5,694 bases of DNA from Candidatus Atribacteria bacterium (GCA_018056205.1 JAGPGC010000081.1:1-5694), one strand, 5' to 3'. Counted from the first letter of the stretch, positions 1 through 5,694 are shown. Numbers and translations are program-made. Notes: generated by a model from the letters alone, not told the origin.

Positions 1-2639
1 TCCTAATTTTATTGGTCATTTTTTCCAATTCAGCCTCTTCTCAACGTTTTGATCCCTATTTGGACTGGCGGGAAATGAATACTGGTAATTTTCTCATCAT
101 TTTTCCGTCTTACTTAAAGGATATTGCTTTGGAAGTAGCAGTTCTTGCTGAACGTCTTCTTCCTCAAATCGAGACTTTTCTCAACACCACCCTTTCTTTT
201 CAACCAGCTATTGTTTTGGTTGATAATACCGATATTCCAAATGGGTATGGTGATCCACTCCAAGGGGAAATCCATTTGGTTCTATCTCATCCTTATGATC
301 AATTTTTAGGAACCAGATTTCGTAGCTGGATTCAAATGGTTTTAGCTCACGAATTAACCCATATTCTCCACTTAGAAGCTGCAAGTCCTGAAATAAAGCG
401 TTGGCGGAAACTCTTGGGATATGTAACCCTTCCCAATGTTATCCAACCAATTTGGGTTTGGGAAGGATATGCTATGTACGCTGAAAACCATTTTGGGACT
501 CAAGGCCGTCCCTCCGATACAATGTATGATATGTATTTAAGAGAAATAGCCTTACAGGATGGTTTCGAACCTCCTTATCTTCTTGGAGGATACAGTTTTC
601 TTAACCATTGGCCAGCTCAGAATGGTTGTTACATTTATGGTGCTAGTGTATGTCAGTTCATAGCCGACCATTTTGGAGAGAAAAAATTGGGAGAGATTAG
701 TACACTTCGATCAGAGAATTTTCAGATTTATGGATTTGATAAGGCTCTTAAAAAAGTTTTAGGTGTTGATACCAACGAGTTATGGACACTTTGGAAGGAA
801 AGTTTAAAGGAAAAATATCAGAGCCAGTTTCAAAACCTGAAAAGTGAAGGTATTACTGATCTTAATTTCCTAACCAAACGGGGATATTATACCTCAGGGT
901 TAAGACTTTCTCCCGATGGGGAGAAGTTAGTTTATTCATTGAACCATCCCGAATACATTGCTGGATTACGGCTTTTGGATAGGAAAAGTGGGAAAGAGCG
1001 AATAATTGTAAGAGGTTATATTGTTGGGACGCCAGTTTTTTCTAAGGACGGTAAAAGATTGGTCTATTCAAAAATAGTTAACGAACGATATCGATCCTGG
1101 TTTGATATTTTTCAATATGATTTGAATACCGGAAAAGAAAAAAGACTAACCCAGGGGATTCGAGCTTTTAGCCCCTTTTTTCGAGGAGATAAAGTATTTT
1201 TCCTAAGGAGAAATATTTTTCCTGAAGGTCTATATTCCCTTGATCAAAATTCAGGGAAAATTGAATTGGTTTATGAATTTCCCTCTACCTTCCGACCTAA
1301 TCAAGCTGTTACTGATCCTTTAGAAGAAAAAATTGTTTTATCGGGTTGGCAAAATGGATTCCTTGATCTGGCATTTTATCATGAAGACGGAACTCTTCAT
1401 TTTATTACATCTGATGCTTATGCTGACCTTACGCCATCATTCTCTCCTGATGGAAAAACCTTGTATTTTTCCTCGGATCGAAATGGGGTATATAATATCT
1501 ATGCCTATCGGCTTGATACCGGTGAATTTTTCCGATTGACCAATGTCCTAAGTGGTTTGTTTGAACCTAATTTTGATGGTAATCATTTTTTCGGTATATC
1601 CTATCATGAATTTGGTTTCGATATAGCCGAATTTCAATCCCGAACAAACGATTGGAAAAAAATTGAGTTTAAAAATCAAACTTTCCCACCCTTTGAAGAC
1701 GAAACCATTATTAATCAAAAATATGACGATAAACCCTATCAAGCGATTAAGCATCTTTTCCCCCGTTATTGGGTACCGCTTATTTGGGGAGGAACAACCA
1801 ATGCCCGGGATTATCTTGGGTTTCATTCCTATTCGATTTCTTATCAAAATGATTTAAACGAAAATTTTTTAACCACCTTCTCCTATCAAGGGCTTTTTAT
1901 GAATCCAGAAGTCAAGGTATGGGCATCTCTGGATCAGGAAAAATATCAATATTCGTTATCATTGAGTTATCCAATCTCTATTCCCGACCGAGGTCAACTT
2001 AACTTCCAAACTGGATATGAAAGAGTTTATCGAGATGATAGTCTCTACCCCGGATTTTGGAAAGGATTTTTTCTAAGCTGCGATCTTTCTTTTTCGGGTG
2101 GTAACGATTCCTGGATTACCGATCAATCTTTTAACTTTACTTATCGAAACGGATGGGATGACTTTTATCCCGTTCAAAAGAGTATATTTTCCTGGGAAGT
2201 CCAATCATTTCGAGCTGGGGGGACTGATCATTCCTGGTATGCTCAGTTTGCTTTAGGATACAGCACGCTTCCGCAAGATTTTGCTATTGGGGGAAGAGAT
2301 ACATTTTGGAGTATTGCTGGTTACCCTGAAGAGATACTTCGGGGAAAAATTGCCGGACGTTTTGAACTAAGCTACAATTTTCCGGTTTTAATACTCGATC
2401 AGCCTCTGCTTAGTATGGGTTTGGTGAAAGCAGTCTATGGAAAGATATCTTGGGTGGAAGCAGGAGCAGGAGAAAATTTGTATAGGTTGCAATGGATTGG
2501 TAGTATTAAAGGTGAGCTTTGTCTTCACAGCTTTTTAGCGGACGAGGTCCCTATCGATTTGATCGTAGGCTATGCTCATCCTCTGGAACCAAATCGCTTT
2601 GGTGAATGGTACCTAACCTTGAGTACTAATTTTCGCTAA
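1..2639 (+). CDS. Secreted HExxH metallopeptidase-like / PD40 propeller / outer-membrane barrel protein (5' partial)
   Basis: The reading frame is open to the left edge. The in-frame residues before the TTG at 12 are Leu-Ile-Leu and continue a hydrophobic signal-peptide core ending near SNSASS, so the true start lies upstream and TTG 12 is just an internal Leu codon. Numbering from that codon, residues about 20-270 resemble gluzincin (peptidase MA-like) domains: HELTH at 113-117 supplies two zinc ligands and the catalytic Glu, and WVWEGYAMYAE (148-158) supplies the likely third ligand, Glu151. Residues about 290-545 form a TolB-like propeller with PD40 motifs (LSPDGEKLVYS at 299, FSKDGKRLVYS at 343, FSPDGKTLYFSSD at 477). 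Residues about 600-875 alternate polar and hydrophobic strands and carry an Omp85-like stretch (GGRDTFWSIAGY at 760, then RFELSYNFPV at 783), ending in NFR. The protein is probably anchored in the outer membrane with periplasmic or surface peptidase and propeller parts. The substrate is unknown. The domain architecture is well supported; catalytic activity is inferred from the intact motif. Confidence 0.9.
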   Translation, partial: LILLVIFSNSASSQRFDPYLDWREMNTGNFLIIFPSYLKDIALEVAVLAERLLPQIETFLNTTLSFQPAIVLVDNTDIPNGYGDPLQGEIHLVLSHPYDQFLGTRFRSWIQMVLAHELTHILHLEAASPEIKRWRKLLGYVTLPNVIQPIWVWEGYAMYAENHFGTQGRPSDTMYDMYLREIALQDGFEPPYLLGGYSFLNHWPAQNGCYIYGASVCQFIADHFGEKKLGEISTLRSENFQIYGFDKALKKVLGVDTNELWTLWKESLKEKYQSQFQNLKSEGITDLNFLTKRGYYTSGLRLSPDGEKLVYSLNHPEYIAGLRLLDRKSGKERIIVRGYIVGTPVFSKDGKRLVYSKIVNERYRSWFDIFQYDLNTGKEKRLTQGIRAFSPFFRGDKVFFLRRNIFPEGLYSLDQNSGKIELVYEFPSTFRPNQAVTDPLEEKIVLSGWQNGFLDLAFYHEDGTLHFITSDAYADLTPSFSPDGKTLYFSSDRNGVYNIYAYRLDTGEFFRLTNVLSGLFEPNFDGNHFFGISYHEFGFDIAEFQSRTNDWKKIEFKNQTFPPFEDETIINQKYDDKPYQAIKHLFPRYWVPLIWGGTTNARDYLGFHSYSISYQNDLNENFLTTFSYQGLFMNPEVKVWASLDQEKYQYSLSLSYPISIPDRGQLNFQTGYERVYRDDSLYPGFWKGFFLSCDLSFSGGNDSWITDQSFNFTYRNGWDDFYPVQKSIFSWEVQSFRAGGTDHSWYAQFALGYSTLPQDFAIGGRDTFWSIAGYPEEILRGKIAGRFELSYNFPVLILDQPLLSMGLVKAVYGKISWVEAGAGENLYRLQWIGSIKGELCLHSFLADEVPIDLIVGYAHPLEPNRFGEWYLTLSTNFR

Positions 2640-2680
2640 AAAAATTGCTTGGGTATTTTTTATCATTAAAAATTTAAAAA

Positions 2681-2727
2681 GGATAGACCCTCAGGTGGCT
2701 TTTAGCCGCACCAGATGACAATGAAAA
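2681..2727 (+). repeat. 47-bp interspersed repeat, copy A
   Basis: It matches copy B (2889-2935) at 39 of 47 positions without gaps, counted by eye. A 16-base block running GCTTTTAGCCGCACCA is identical in both, as is the terminal ATGAAAA. In this copy GGTGGCT and AGCC..ACC can nearly pair around TTT, giving a small bulged hairpin. The first eight bases read GGATAGAC, one change from the GGGTAGAC core of the other copies. Confidence 0.75.
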
Positions 2728-2735
2728 TAGGTATC

Positions 2736-2841
2736 CCCCTCACCCTAACCCTCTCCCACCAAGGGGCGAGGGAAAAAAAATAAATGAAAGAATGAAATAG
2801 TTCCTTCTCCCTTTGATGGGAGAAGGTGAGGATGAGGGTGA
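2736..2841. repeat. Two-hairpin imperfect palindrome (REP/BIME-like or MITE-like)
   Basis: There are two GC-rich hairpins in mirror orientation. The left has CCCTCTCCC (2749-2757), loop ACCAA, then GGGGCGAGGG (2763-2772). The right has a perfect 9-bp stem, CCTTCTCCC (2803-2811) with GGGAGAAGG (2818-2826), around a TTTGAT loop. The outer arms also pair: TCACCCT (2740-2746) with AGGGTGA (2835-2841). An A-rich spacer (2773-2800) separates the halves. This resembles CCCTCACCCTAACCCTC-type intergenic repeats seen in many bacterial genomes. It contains no transposase. The palindrome is seen directly; the class name is from memory. Confidence 0.8.
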
Positions 2842-2888
2842 TATTTAAACTCATAACTGATTACTCATCACGCATCAAGGTATTTTCA

Positions 2889-2935
2889 GGGTAGACTCTC
2901 ATGTTGCTTTTAGCCGCACCACATAAGGATGAAAA
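2889..2935 (+). repeat. 47-bp interspersed repeat, copy B
   Basis: This second full copy starts 208 bp after copy A in the same orientation and begins with GGGTAGAC. The mismatches with A cluster in the first 17 bases and at positions 34-40, leaving the central AGCCGCACC block untouched. A short third copy begins 204 bp further on, so the copies frame two blocks of similar size filled by other repeats. Confidence 0.75.
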
Positions 2936-2959
2936 CCCAATAACGGGCGAATATATGAT

Positions 2960-2985
2960 GGGCGAACATTTAGGTTCGCCCCTAC
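2960..2985 (-). repeat. 26-bp GTAGGGG hairpin repeat, minus orientation
   Basis: A perfect 8-bp stem, GGGCGAAC (2960-2967) with GTTCGCCC (2974-2981), encloses a 6-base loop and is followed by CTAC. Read on the minus strand it begins GTAGGGGCGAAC. It has the same length, loop size and GTAGGGG/CCC ends as the repeat at 3041-3066, but a different stem sequence. A partial extra GGGCGAA lies just upstream at 2945-2951. Confidence 0.8.
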
Positions 2986-3040
2986 GGTTTCCTCACCTTG
3001 AATTTGGTCTATTAATTGATTTATTCATCAATTATTATTT

Positions 3041-3066
3041 GTAGGGGTAGACCTTTGTGTCTACCC
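3041..3066 (+). repeat. 26-bp GTAGGGG hairpin repeat, plus orientation
   Basis: It begins GTAGGGG and forms a perfect 8-bp stem, GGGTAGAC (3045-3052) with GTCTACCC (3059-3066), around the loop CTTTGT. It is the inverted partner of the repeat at 2960-2985. The three stem positions that differ between the two are changed on both arms, so pairing is kept. The first 11 stem and loop bases (GGGTAGACCTT) also occur at 3093-3103. Confidence 0.8.
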
Positions 3067-3092
3067 AATTTGCTACCTTAAATTGATTTACA

Positions 3093-3113
3093 GGGTAGAC
3101 CTTCATGTTGCTT
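3093..3113 (+). repeat. Short third copy of the 47-bp repeat (first 21 bp only)
   Basis: It matches the first 21 bases of copy B at 19 of 21 positions and then stops. It ends five bases short of the UroD-family stop codon (complement of 3118-3120). Its GGGTAGAC (3093-3100) can also pair with GTCTACCC at 3059-3066, competing with the hairpin there. Confidence 0.6.
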
Positions 3114-3117
3114 AACA

Positions 3118-4278
3118 TTAACCGGTTGTTGCCATTTTCTGGAGCTGTTCCATCATATACATATAATTCTTTAAAGGAACATCCGGTGGGACTAAATGAT
3201 CGACAATTGGGAAATATCCACCCTGTTCCAGGAGCCAAGGGATCTTTTTTAACTCTTCATCTATTTCCTTTTTTCCCTTGGTAAGCTCTCGCTTATCGAT
3301 GCCTCCAGCTATGATTAAATCTCTCCCATATTTTTTGCGCATAGCGATTGGATCAGAACCAGCTTGAACTTCCATTGGGAAGATTCCGTTTACTCCACCT
3401 TCAATAAGAAGTGGCACTAGTTCGTCGACATTTCCGTCGCAATCTAGCATAAAAATATCTACTCCATGTTTGCGTAGAAAATCAGTGAGAATTCGATAAC
3501 GAGGGACCATCATTTCTTTAACAATTTTAGGGGAAATCAATAAACCACTTCTATAACACATATCTTCCCAAAGATTTACAAAGTCAAAGGTAATTCCAGC
3601 CGCAAAAATTTTCTTGAAAATTTCTAAAGAAAAATAAACCATGTGATCCATCATTTCTTCGATAAGTTTTGGGTCATCGTGAAGGGCATAACTGATACCA
3701 GTTAATCCCATCATATCTCGGAAAACCCCAAAAAGACTTATTGCCGAAACTCCTAAGGCAAAATCTCTTTCGTTCCAGGACCTGCCCTGAAGATGAGGAT
3801 CGCGGAAAAAATCAGTATGGCTTATTACTTGCCAATTTTCTAAAAAGCGGGTAGGGGTTAATGGATCAAAGCGGGTTTTATAGGATTCCCAAGTTTTTCG
3901 ATCAGGAACTGGATACCGAATAAATTGAGGCATGTTGGTTGGATTTTTTTTGGAAAAACGAACCACTCCACCATCAACTTCTTGAATGACTATGGTATTT
4001 TCATCTTCTTCCAAAACTTTTCTTTCAAATTGAGGGTCAACCGCTATTGGCCAGGGTGCATTATGGTAAGGTCTTAAACTAAGGGTCAAAGTATTAACCG
4101 GAAGGTACTCAACTCGGTCTTTTCCTAAACTAACATAATCATAAGGACTGACGTTTTCGGGAATACCCTCCTGACGCCAACGTTCAACGGTTTCAAACCA
4201 AAACCAATGACGAAAAACAAATGAATCTCCCGATCGTTGAAAGTGAGCTATTTTTATAAATCTTTCACGATCATTCAT
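3118..4278 (-). CDS. Uroporphyrinogen decarboxylase-superfamily protein (not a heme-pathway HemE)
   Basis: This 386-residue protein has the UroD TIM-barrel pattern: LWEDMCYRSG (236-245), LDCDGNVDEL (278-287), PMEVQAGSDP (301-310), GGIDKREL (325-332) and DHLVPPDVPLKNY (360-372). Relatives include corrinoid methyltransferases such as MtaA and many uncharacterised UroD-family proteins in catabolic loci. MtaA-type enzymes bind zinc through His-x-Cys and a later Cys. Here the matching places appear to be Asp-Cys-Asp (279-281) and Asp-His (360-361), so a metal site with altered ligands is possible. The N-terminus lacks the porphyrin-binding signature of true HemE. The ATG at 4278 is supported by GGGAGG six bases upstream on the minus strand. 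The protein is likely cytoplasmic. The superfamily is secure; the substrate (methyl transfer or sugar-derived compound) is unknown. Confidence 0.93.
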   Translation of the reverse strand: MNDRERFIKIAHFQRSGDSFVFRHWFWFETVERWRQEGIPENVSPYDYVSLGKDRVEYLPVNTLTLSLRPYHNAPWPIAVDPQFERKVLEEDENTIVIQEVDGGVVRFSKKNPTNMPQFIRYPVPDRKTWESYKTRFDPLTPTRFLENWQVISHTDFFRDPHLQGRSWNERDFALGVSAISLFGVFRDMMGLTGISYALHDDPKLIEEMMDHMVYFSLEIFKKIFAAGITFDFVNLWEDMCYRSGLLISPKIVKEMMVPRYRILTDFLRKHGVDIFMLDCDGNVDELVPLLIEGGVNGIFPMEVQAGSDPIAMRKKYGRDLIIAGGIDKRELTKGKKEIDEELKKIPWLLEQGGYFPIVDHLVPPDVPLKNYMYMMEQLQKMATTG

Positions 4279-4290
4279 AAGCTTCCTCCC
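4279..4290 (-). promoter_or_regulatory. Shine-Dalgarno site of the UroD-family gene
   Basis: On the minus strand, GGGAGG is followed by the six bases AAGCTT and then ATG. This is a near-ideal ribosome binding site and fixes the start at 4278. Confidence 0.85.
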
Positions 4291-4324
4291 TTTTACCTTT
4301 TTAAAAAAGCCATCCTTGCTTATT

Positions 4325-4354
4325 ATTATAAGGGAAATTTATCCTTTACATTAA
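4325..4354 (-). promoter_or_regulatory. Promoter of the UroD-family gene
   Basis: On the minus strand there is a perfect TATAAT (4330 to 4325). Eighteen bases upstream is TTAATG (4354 to 4349), a weak match to TTGACA. Transcription would start near 4318, giving a leader of about 40 bases with a strong Shine-Dalgarno site. The -10 is convincing, but the -35 is poor and the region is AT-rich. Confidence 0.5.
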
Positions 4355-4360
4355 TAAATT
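4336..4360. promoter_or_regulatory. Possible operator dyad in the divergent promoter region
   Basis: AATTTAT (4336-4342) and ATAAATT (4354-4360) form a perfect 7-bp inverted repeat with an 11-base spacer. It overlaps the proposed spacer and -35 of the UroD-family promoter. A repressor site is possible, but an all-A/T dyad in AT-rich DNA easily arises by chance. Confidence 0.2.
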
Positions 4361-4403
4361 AAAATTTTGTTAGAAAAAAATCCATTTCTCTAATAGGTTG
4401 CGC

Positions 4404-4409
4404 TATACT
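4404..4409 (+). promoter_or_regulatory. Candidate -10 of the MASE3-like gene
   Basis: TATACT matches five of six bases of the consensus. No good -35 is seen at the normal distance (TCCATT at 4381). If it is used, transcription would begin around 4416, leaving a leader of only about 16 bases before the ATG at 4432. Confidence 0.35.
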
Positions 4410-4420
4410 ATATTTAATGG

Positions 4421-4427
4421 TGGAGGG
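4421..4427 (+). promoter_or_regulatory. Shine-Dalgarno site that sets the MASE3-like start at 4432
   Basis: TGGAGGG lies about five bases before the ATG at 4432. An earlier in-frame ATG at 4417 would place this purine-rich site inside the coding sequence and has only TATATTTA before it, so 4432 is preferred. Confidence 0.75.
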
Positions 4428-4431
4428 GGCA

Positions 4432-5247
4432 ATGCAAAACTGGTATTATAATAAATATGTTACTCATATTCCCGAAGAATACCGATTGATTTTATTTGAA
4501 ATCCTATTGGTTGGGATTTTTTTCCTTTTGGCAGCTTCTTCGACTCTTCTTTTTCATAGTATTCTGGGAATCATTAGCCTTTTTATTGGGTATAAAATCT
4601 TTTTTCTTGGTTCCAATTATCTTCAACTATCTTCTCAGCCCTTCATTTTCAGCATCAGTATACTAACCGTCGTTTATGTTGTCGTTGATTTTATAAGAGT
4701 CTTCCTATTTTGGAGGAATCCCTTTTTATTGAGAAATATTGTTGACCTTATTATTCAGCTCTGGTTGATTGCCCGCTTTGCTGAGTGTGCAGTTTTTTTA
4801 ATTGGATTTCTTGCCTGGTTTAAAAGATACCGTTTTTTATATTTAGGACTCATTTACTTGGGAATGGTTATTTTTTTGTTCTTCAGTTCATTCCTTTGGA
4901 ATATATTTCCTCAATGTTATCAACCGGGTTTAGGTCTAACAAATTTTACACTGGTGAGTGAATATTTTATCAGTGCTTTTATTTACATCACTCTATCTAT
5001 TATTCTTTTTTATGGGAAAAAGATACCCATCCCAGTTCTTCGCCCACTTATCATTGCTTTCATTCTGAGTATTGGGACCGAGATGGTATTTACCATGTTT
5101 CGTAACCAATATGGTTTCATGATTGAATGGCGAACGATGGTTAAATTTTTATCACTCCTTTTTATTCATCAGGCAATTGTACAAGCTATTCAAGAAAAAA
5201 ATGAAAAAAACCGAATATCGAGTTGTTTGAATAATCATTTTGAATAA
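4432..5247 (+). CDS. Stand-alone MASE3-like integral membrane sensor protein
   Basis: From ATG 4432 this is a 271-residue protein with about eight hydrophobic segments (roughly 19-41, 42-60, 70-93, 105-128, 135-154, 176-195, 203-222, 236-253). It matches the MASE3 membrane sensor domain as I remember it: IQLWLIARFAE (108-118), FPQCYQPGLGLTNF (159-172), SEYFIS (176-181), GTEMVFTMF (215-223) and VKFLSLLFIHQAI (237-249). MASE3 normally sits before GGDEF, PAS or histidine kinase domains. Here the chain ends about 20 residues after the last helix in a charged tail (EKNEKNR), with no output domain. Downstream there are only 75 bases before the oppositely oriented neighbour ends, so no separated output module follows. 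The His of the family's LHTL motif appears replaced by Arg89, and the Gly-His before Lys238 by Arg-Thr. It may signal through a partner or be a cut-down relic. The ligand is unknown. Confidence 0.82.
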   Translation: MQNWYYNKYVTHIPEEYRLILFEILLVGIFFLLAASSTLLFHSILGIISLFIGYKIFFLGSNYLQLSSQPFIFSISILTVVYVVVDFIRVFLFWRNPFLLRNIVDLIIQLWLIARFAECAVFLIGFLAWFKRYRFLYLGLIYLGMVIFLFFSSFLWNIFPQCYQPGLGLTNFTLVSEYFISAFIYITLSIILFYGKKIPIPVLRPLIIAFILSIGTEMVFTMFRNQYGFMIEWRTMVKFLSLLFIHQAIVQAIQEKNEKNRISSCLNNHFE

Positions 5248-5322
5248 AAACCCAACCCTTAAGGGATATCAATTCAATCCGTAACTATGCTTACTTATCG
5301 CCTTTACACTTATTACAGTATT
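5248..5322 (-). terminator. Weak terminator-like element between convergent genes
   Basis: The short gap contains the palindrome CCCTTAAGGG (5256-5265). On the minus strand it is followed by TTGGGTTTTTATT, giving a short GC stem and a T-run after the oxidoreductase gene. The stem is only three G-C pairs, so this is a weak call. Confidence 0.2.
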
Positions 5323-5694
5323 TTATTTTACCCTTACCCATTGATTAGTTTTGGAGCTCTTGAGAATAGCTTCACATAAGACAACTTCCCGCAAGCCATC
5401 TTTAAATCCAGGGAAATTTTTCGGAGCACTGGAATCCAGGATAGCTTGATACACTTCTTTAAAAAGTTGTTTTGAGGTATCGGGGAAACCTTCATTATGA
5501 CCGCCCGGGAAAGAAACAATTTTTCTGGTTTCACTATCTAAAAGTGAGGGATCTTTTAATAGCATTTGATTGGCTTGATCTCGATAACCAATCCAGAGTT
5601 GGTTAGGTTTTTCCGAATCCCAAGCAATGGCTTTCTGAGAACCATCTATTTCGAAGTACAAGCGATTTTTTCTCCCAGCTGCTACTTGATTTAC
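5323..5694 (-). CDS. Gfo/Idh/MocA-family oxidoreductase, C-terminal part (5' truncated by window edge)
   Basis: The minus-strand frame is open to the right edge. The TTG at 5661 is not the start, since [19 protein letters not shown] reads through it. The 123 visible residues match the C-terminal substrate and oligomerisation domain of Gfo/Idh/MocA NAD(P)-dependent dehydrogenases: [39 protein letters not shown], then [10 protein letters not shown] and a final [12 protein letters not shown]. The Rossmann nucleotide-binding half and the EKP-type catalytic motif lie outside the window. Family members oxidise or reduce sugars, inositols and related polyols. It shares its strand with the UroD-family gene, but the divergent MASE3-like gene lies between, so they are not in one simple operon. 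The substrate cannot be read from this portion. Confidence 0.9.
   Translation of the reverse strand, partial: VNQVAAGRKNRLYFEIDGSQKAIAWDSEKPNQLWIGYRDQANQMLLKDPSLLDSETRKIVSFPGGHNEGFPDTSKQLFKEVYQAILDSSAPKNFPGFKDGLREVVLCEAILKSSKTNQWVRVK

Larger units (their letters stand above)
2640..3117. other. Repeat-rich non-coding region between convergent genes
   Basis: This 478-bp stretch separates the convergent peptidase-barrel and UroD-family genes. I find no credible coding sequence in it. It holds a two-hairpin palindrome (2736-2841), two 47-bp repeat copies (2681, 2889) with a short third copy (3093), two 26-bp hairpin repeats in opposite orientation (2960, 3041), and a weak AT-rich inverted repeat (AATTGAT at 3014-3020 with ATCAATT at 3027-3033). 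No hairpin is followed by a clear T-tract in either transcription direction, so no classical Rho-independent terminator is called. The hairpins could still help end both convergent transcripts. Confidence 0.8.

Noticed and set aside
1333..1539. Plus-strand 68-codon open frame inside the peptidase-barrel gene
   Set aside because: It lies in another frame of a gene with clear domain motifs, and its product has no recognisable pattern.
1548..1857. Open frames on both strands (99 and 64 codons) inside the first gene
   Set aside because: Both overlap the propeller-to-barrel segment of the real gene and show no ribosome binding site or family motif.
2749..2780. GC hairpin followed by A8 as a terminator
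   Set aside because: The run is A on the plus strand, and on the minus strand the T-run comes before the hairpin, so neither direction gives a stem followed by U's.
2681..3113. CRISPR array suggested by regularly spaced repeats
   Set aside because: There are only two full copies and one short one, the units are poorly conserved, and the roughly 160-bp intervals themselves consist of other repeats, not spacers.
3035..3238. Minus-strand 67-codon frame across the UroD-family stop codon
   Set aside because: It runs through the end of the real gene in another frame and then through hairpin repeats. It looks like chance read-through.
4417..4431. ATG 4417 as the start of the MASE3-like gene
   Set aside because: It has no ribosome binding site and would place the good TGGAGGG site inside the coding region. 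ATG 4432 fits better.
5334..5534. Minus-strand 66-codon frame inside the oxidoreductase gene
   Set aside because: It is out of frame with the conserved PGGHNEGF and YFEIDG motifs, which read in the real frame.

Overview
The window looks like chromosomal DNA of an AT-rich diderm (two-membrane) bacterium. The diderm call rests on the first gene, which encodes a secreted protein with a C-terminal outer-membrane beta-barrel. The mix of a UroD-family protein, a Gfo/Idh/MocA oxidoreductase and a MASE3-type membrane protein, with T-rich codon use, resembles anaerobic uncultured lineages such as Atribacterota. That placement is an impression, not something the sequence proves.

Layout. Positions 1-2639 (+) hold a gene cut off by the left edge. 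It encodes a signal peptide, a HExxH zinc-peptidase-like domain, a TolB/PD40 beta-propeller and an Omp85-like barrel. Positions 2640-3117 are non-coding and packed with repeats: a two-hairpin palindrome, a 47-bp repeat in two full copies plus one short copy, and two oppositely oriented 26-bp hairpins whose stems differ by three compensated base pairs. Positions 3118-4278 (-) encode a UroD-superfamily protein. Positions 4279-4431 are a divergent promoter region. Positions 4432-5247 (+) encode a stand-alone multi-pass membrane protein matching the MASE3 sensor domain, with no output domain. Positions 5323-5694 (-) hold the C-terminal third or so of a Gfo/Idh/MocA-type oxidoreductase whose start lies beyond the right edge.

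How they fit. The UroD-family protein and the oxidoreductase lie on the same strand, and such genes often sit in catabolic loci for sugars or methylated compounds. The MASE3-like gene between them is divergent from the UroD gene and convergent with the oxidoreductase gene, so it has its own promoter and could sense a membrane-borne or small-molecule signal. No working link between the genes is shown by the sequence. I see no CRISPR array, tRNA, rRNA, transposase or recognisable defence system. The points most worth a second look are the MASE3-only protein, the peptidase-propeller-barrel fusion and the covarying hairpin repeats.
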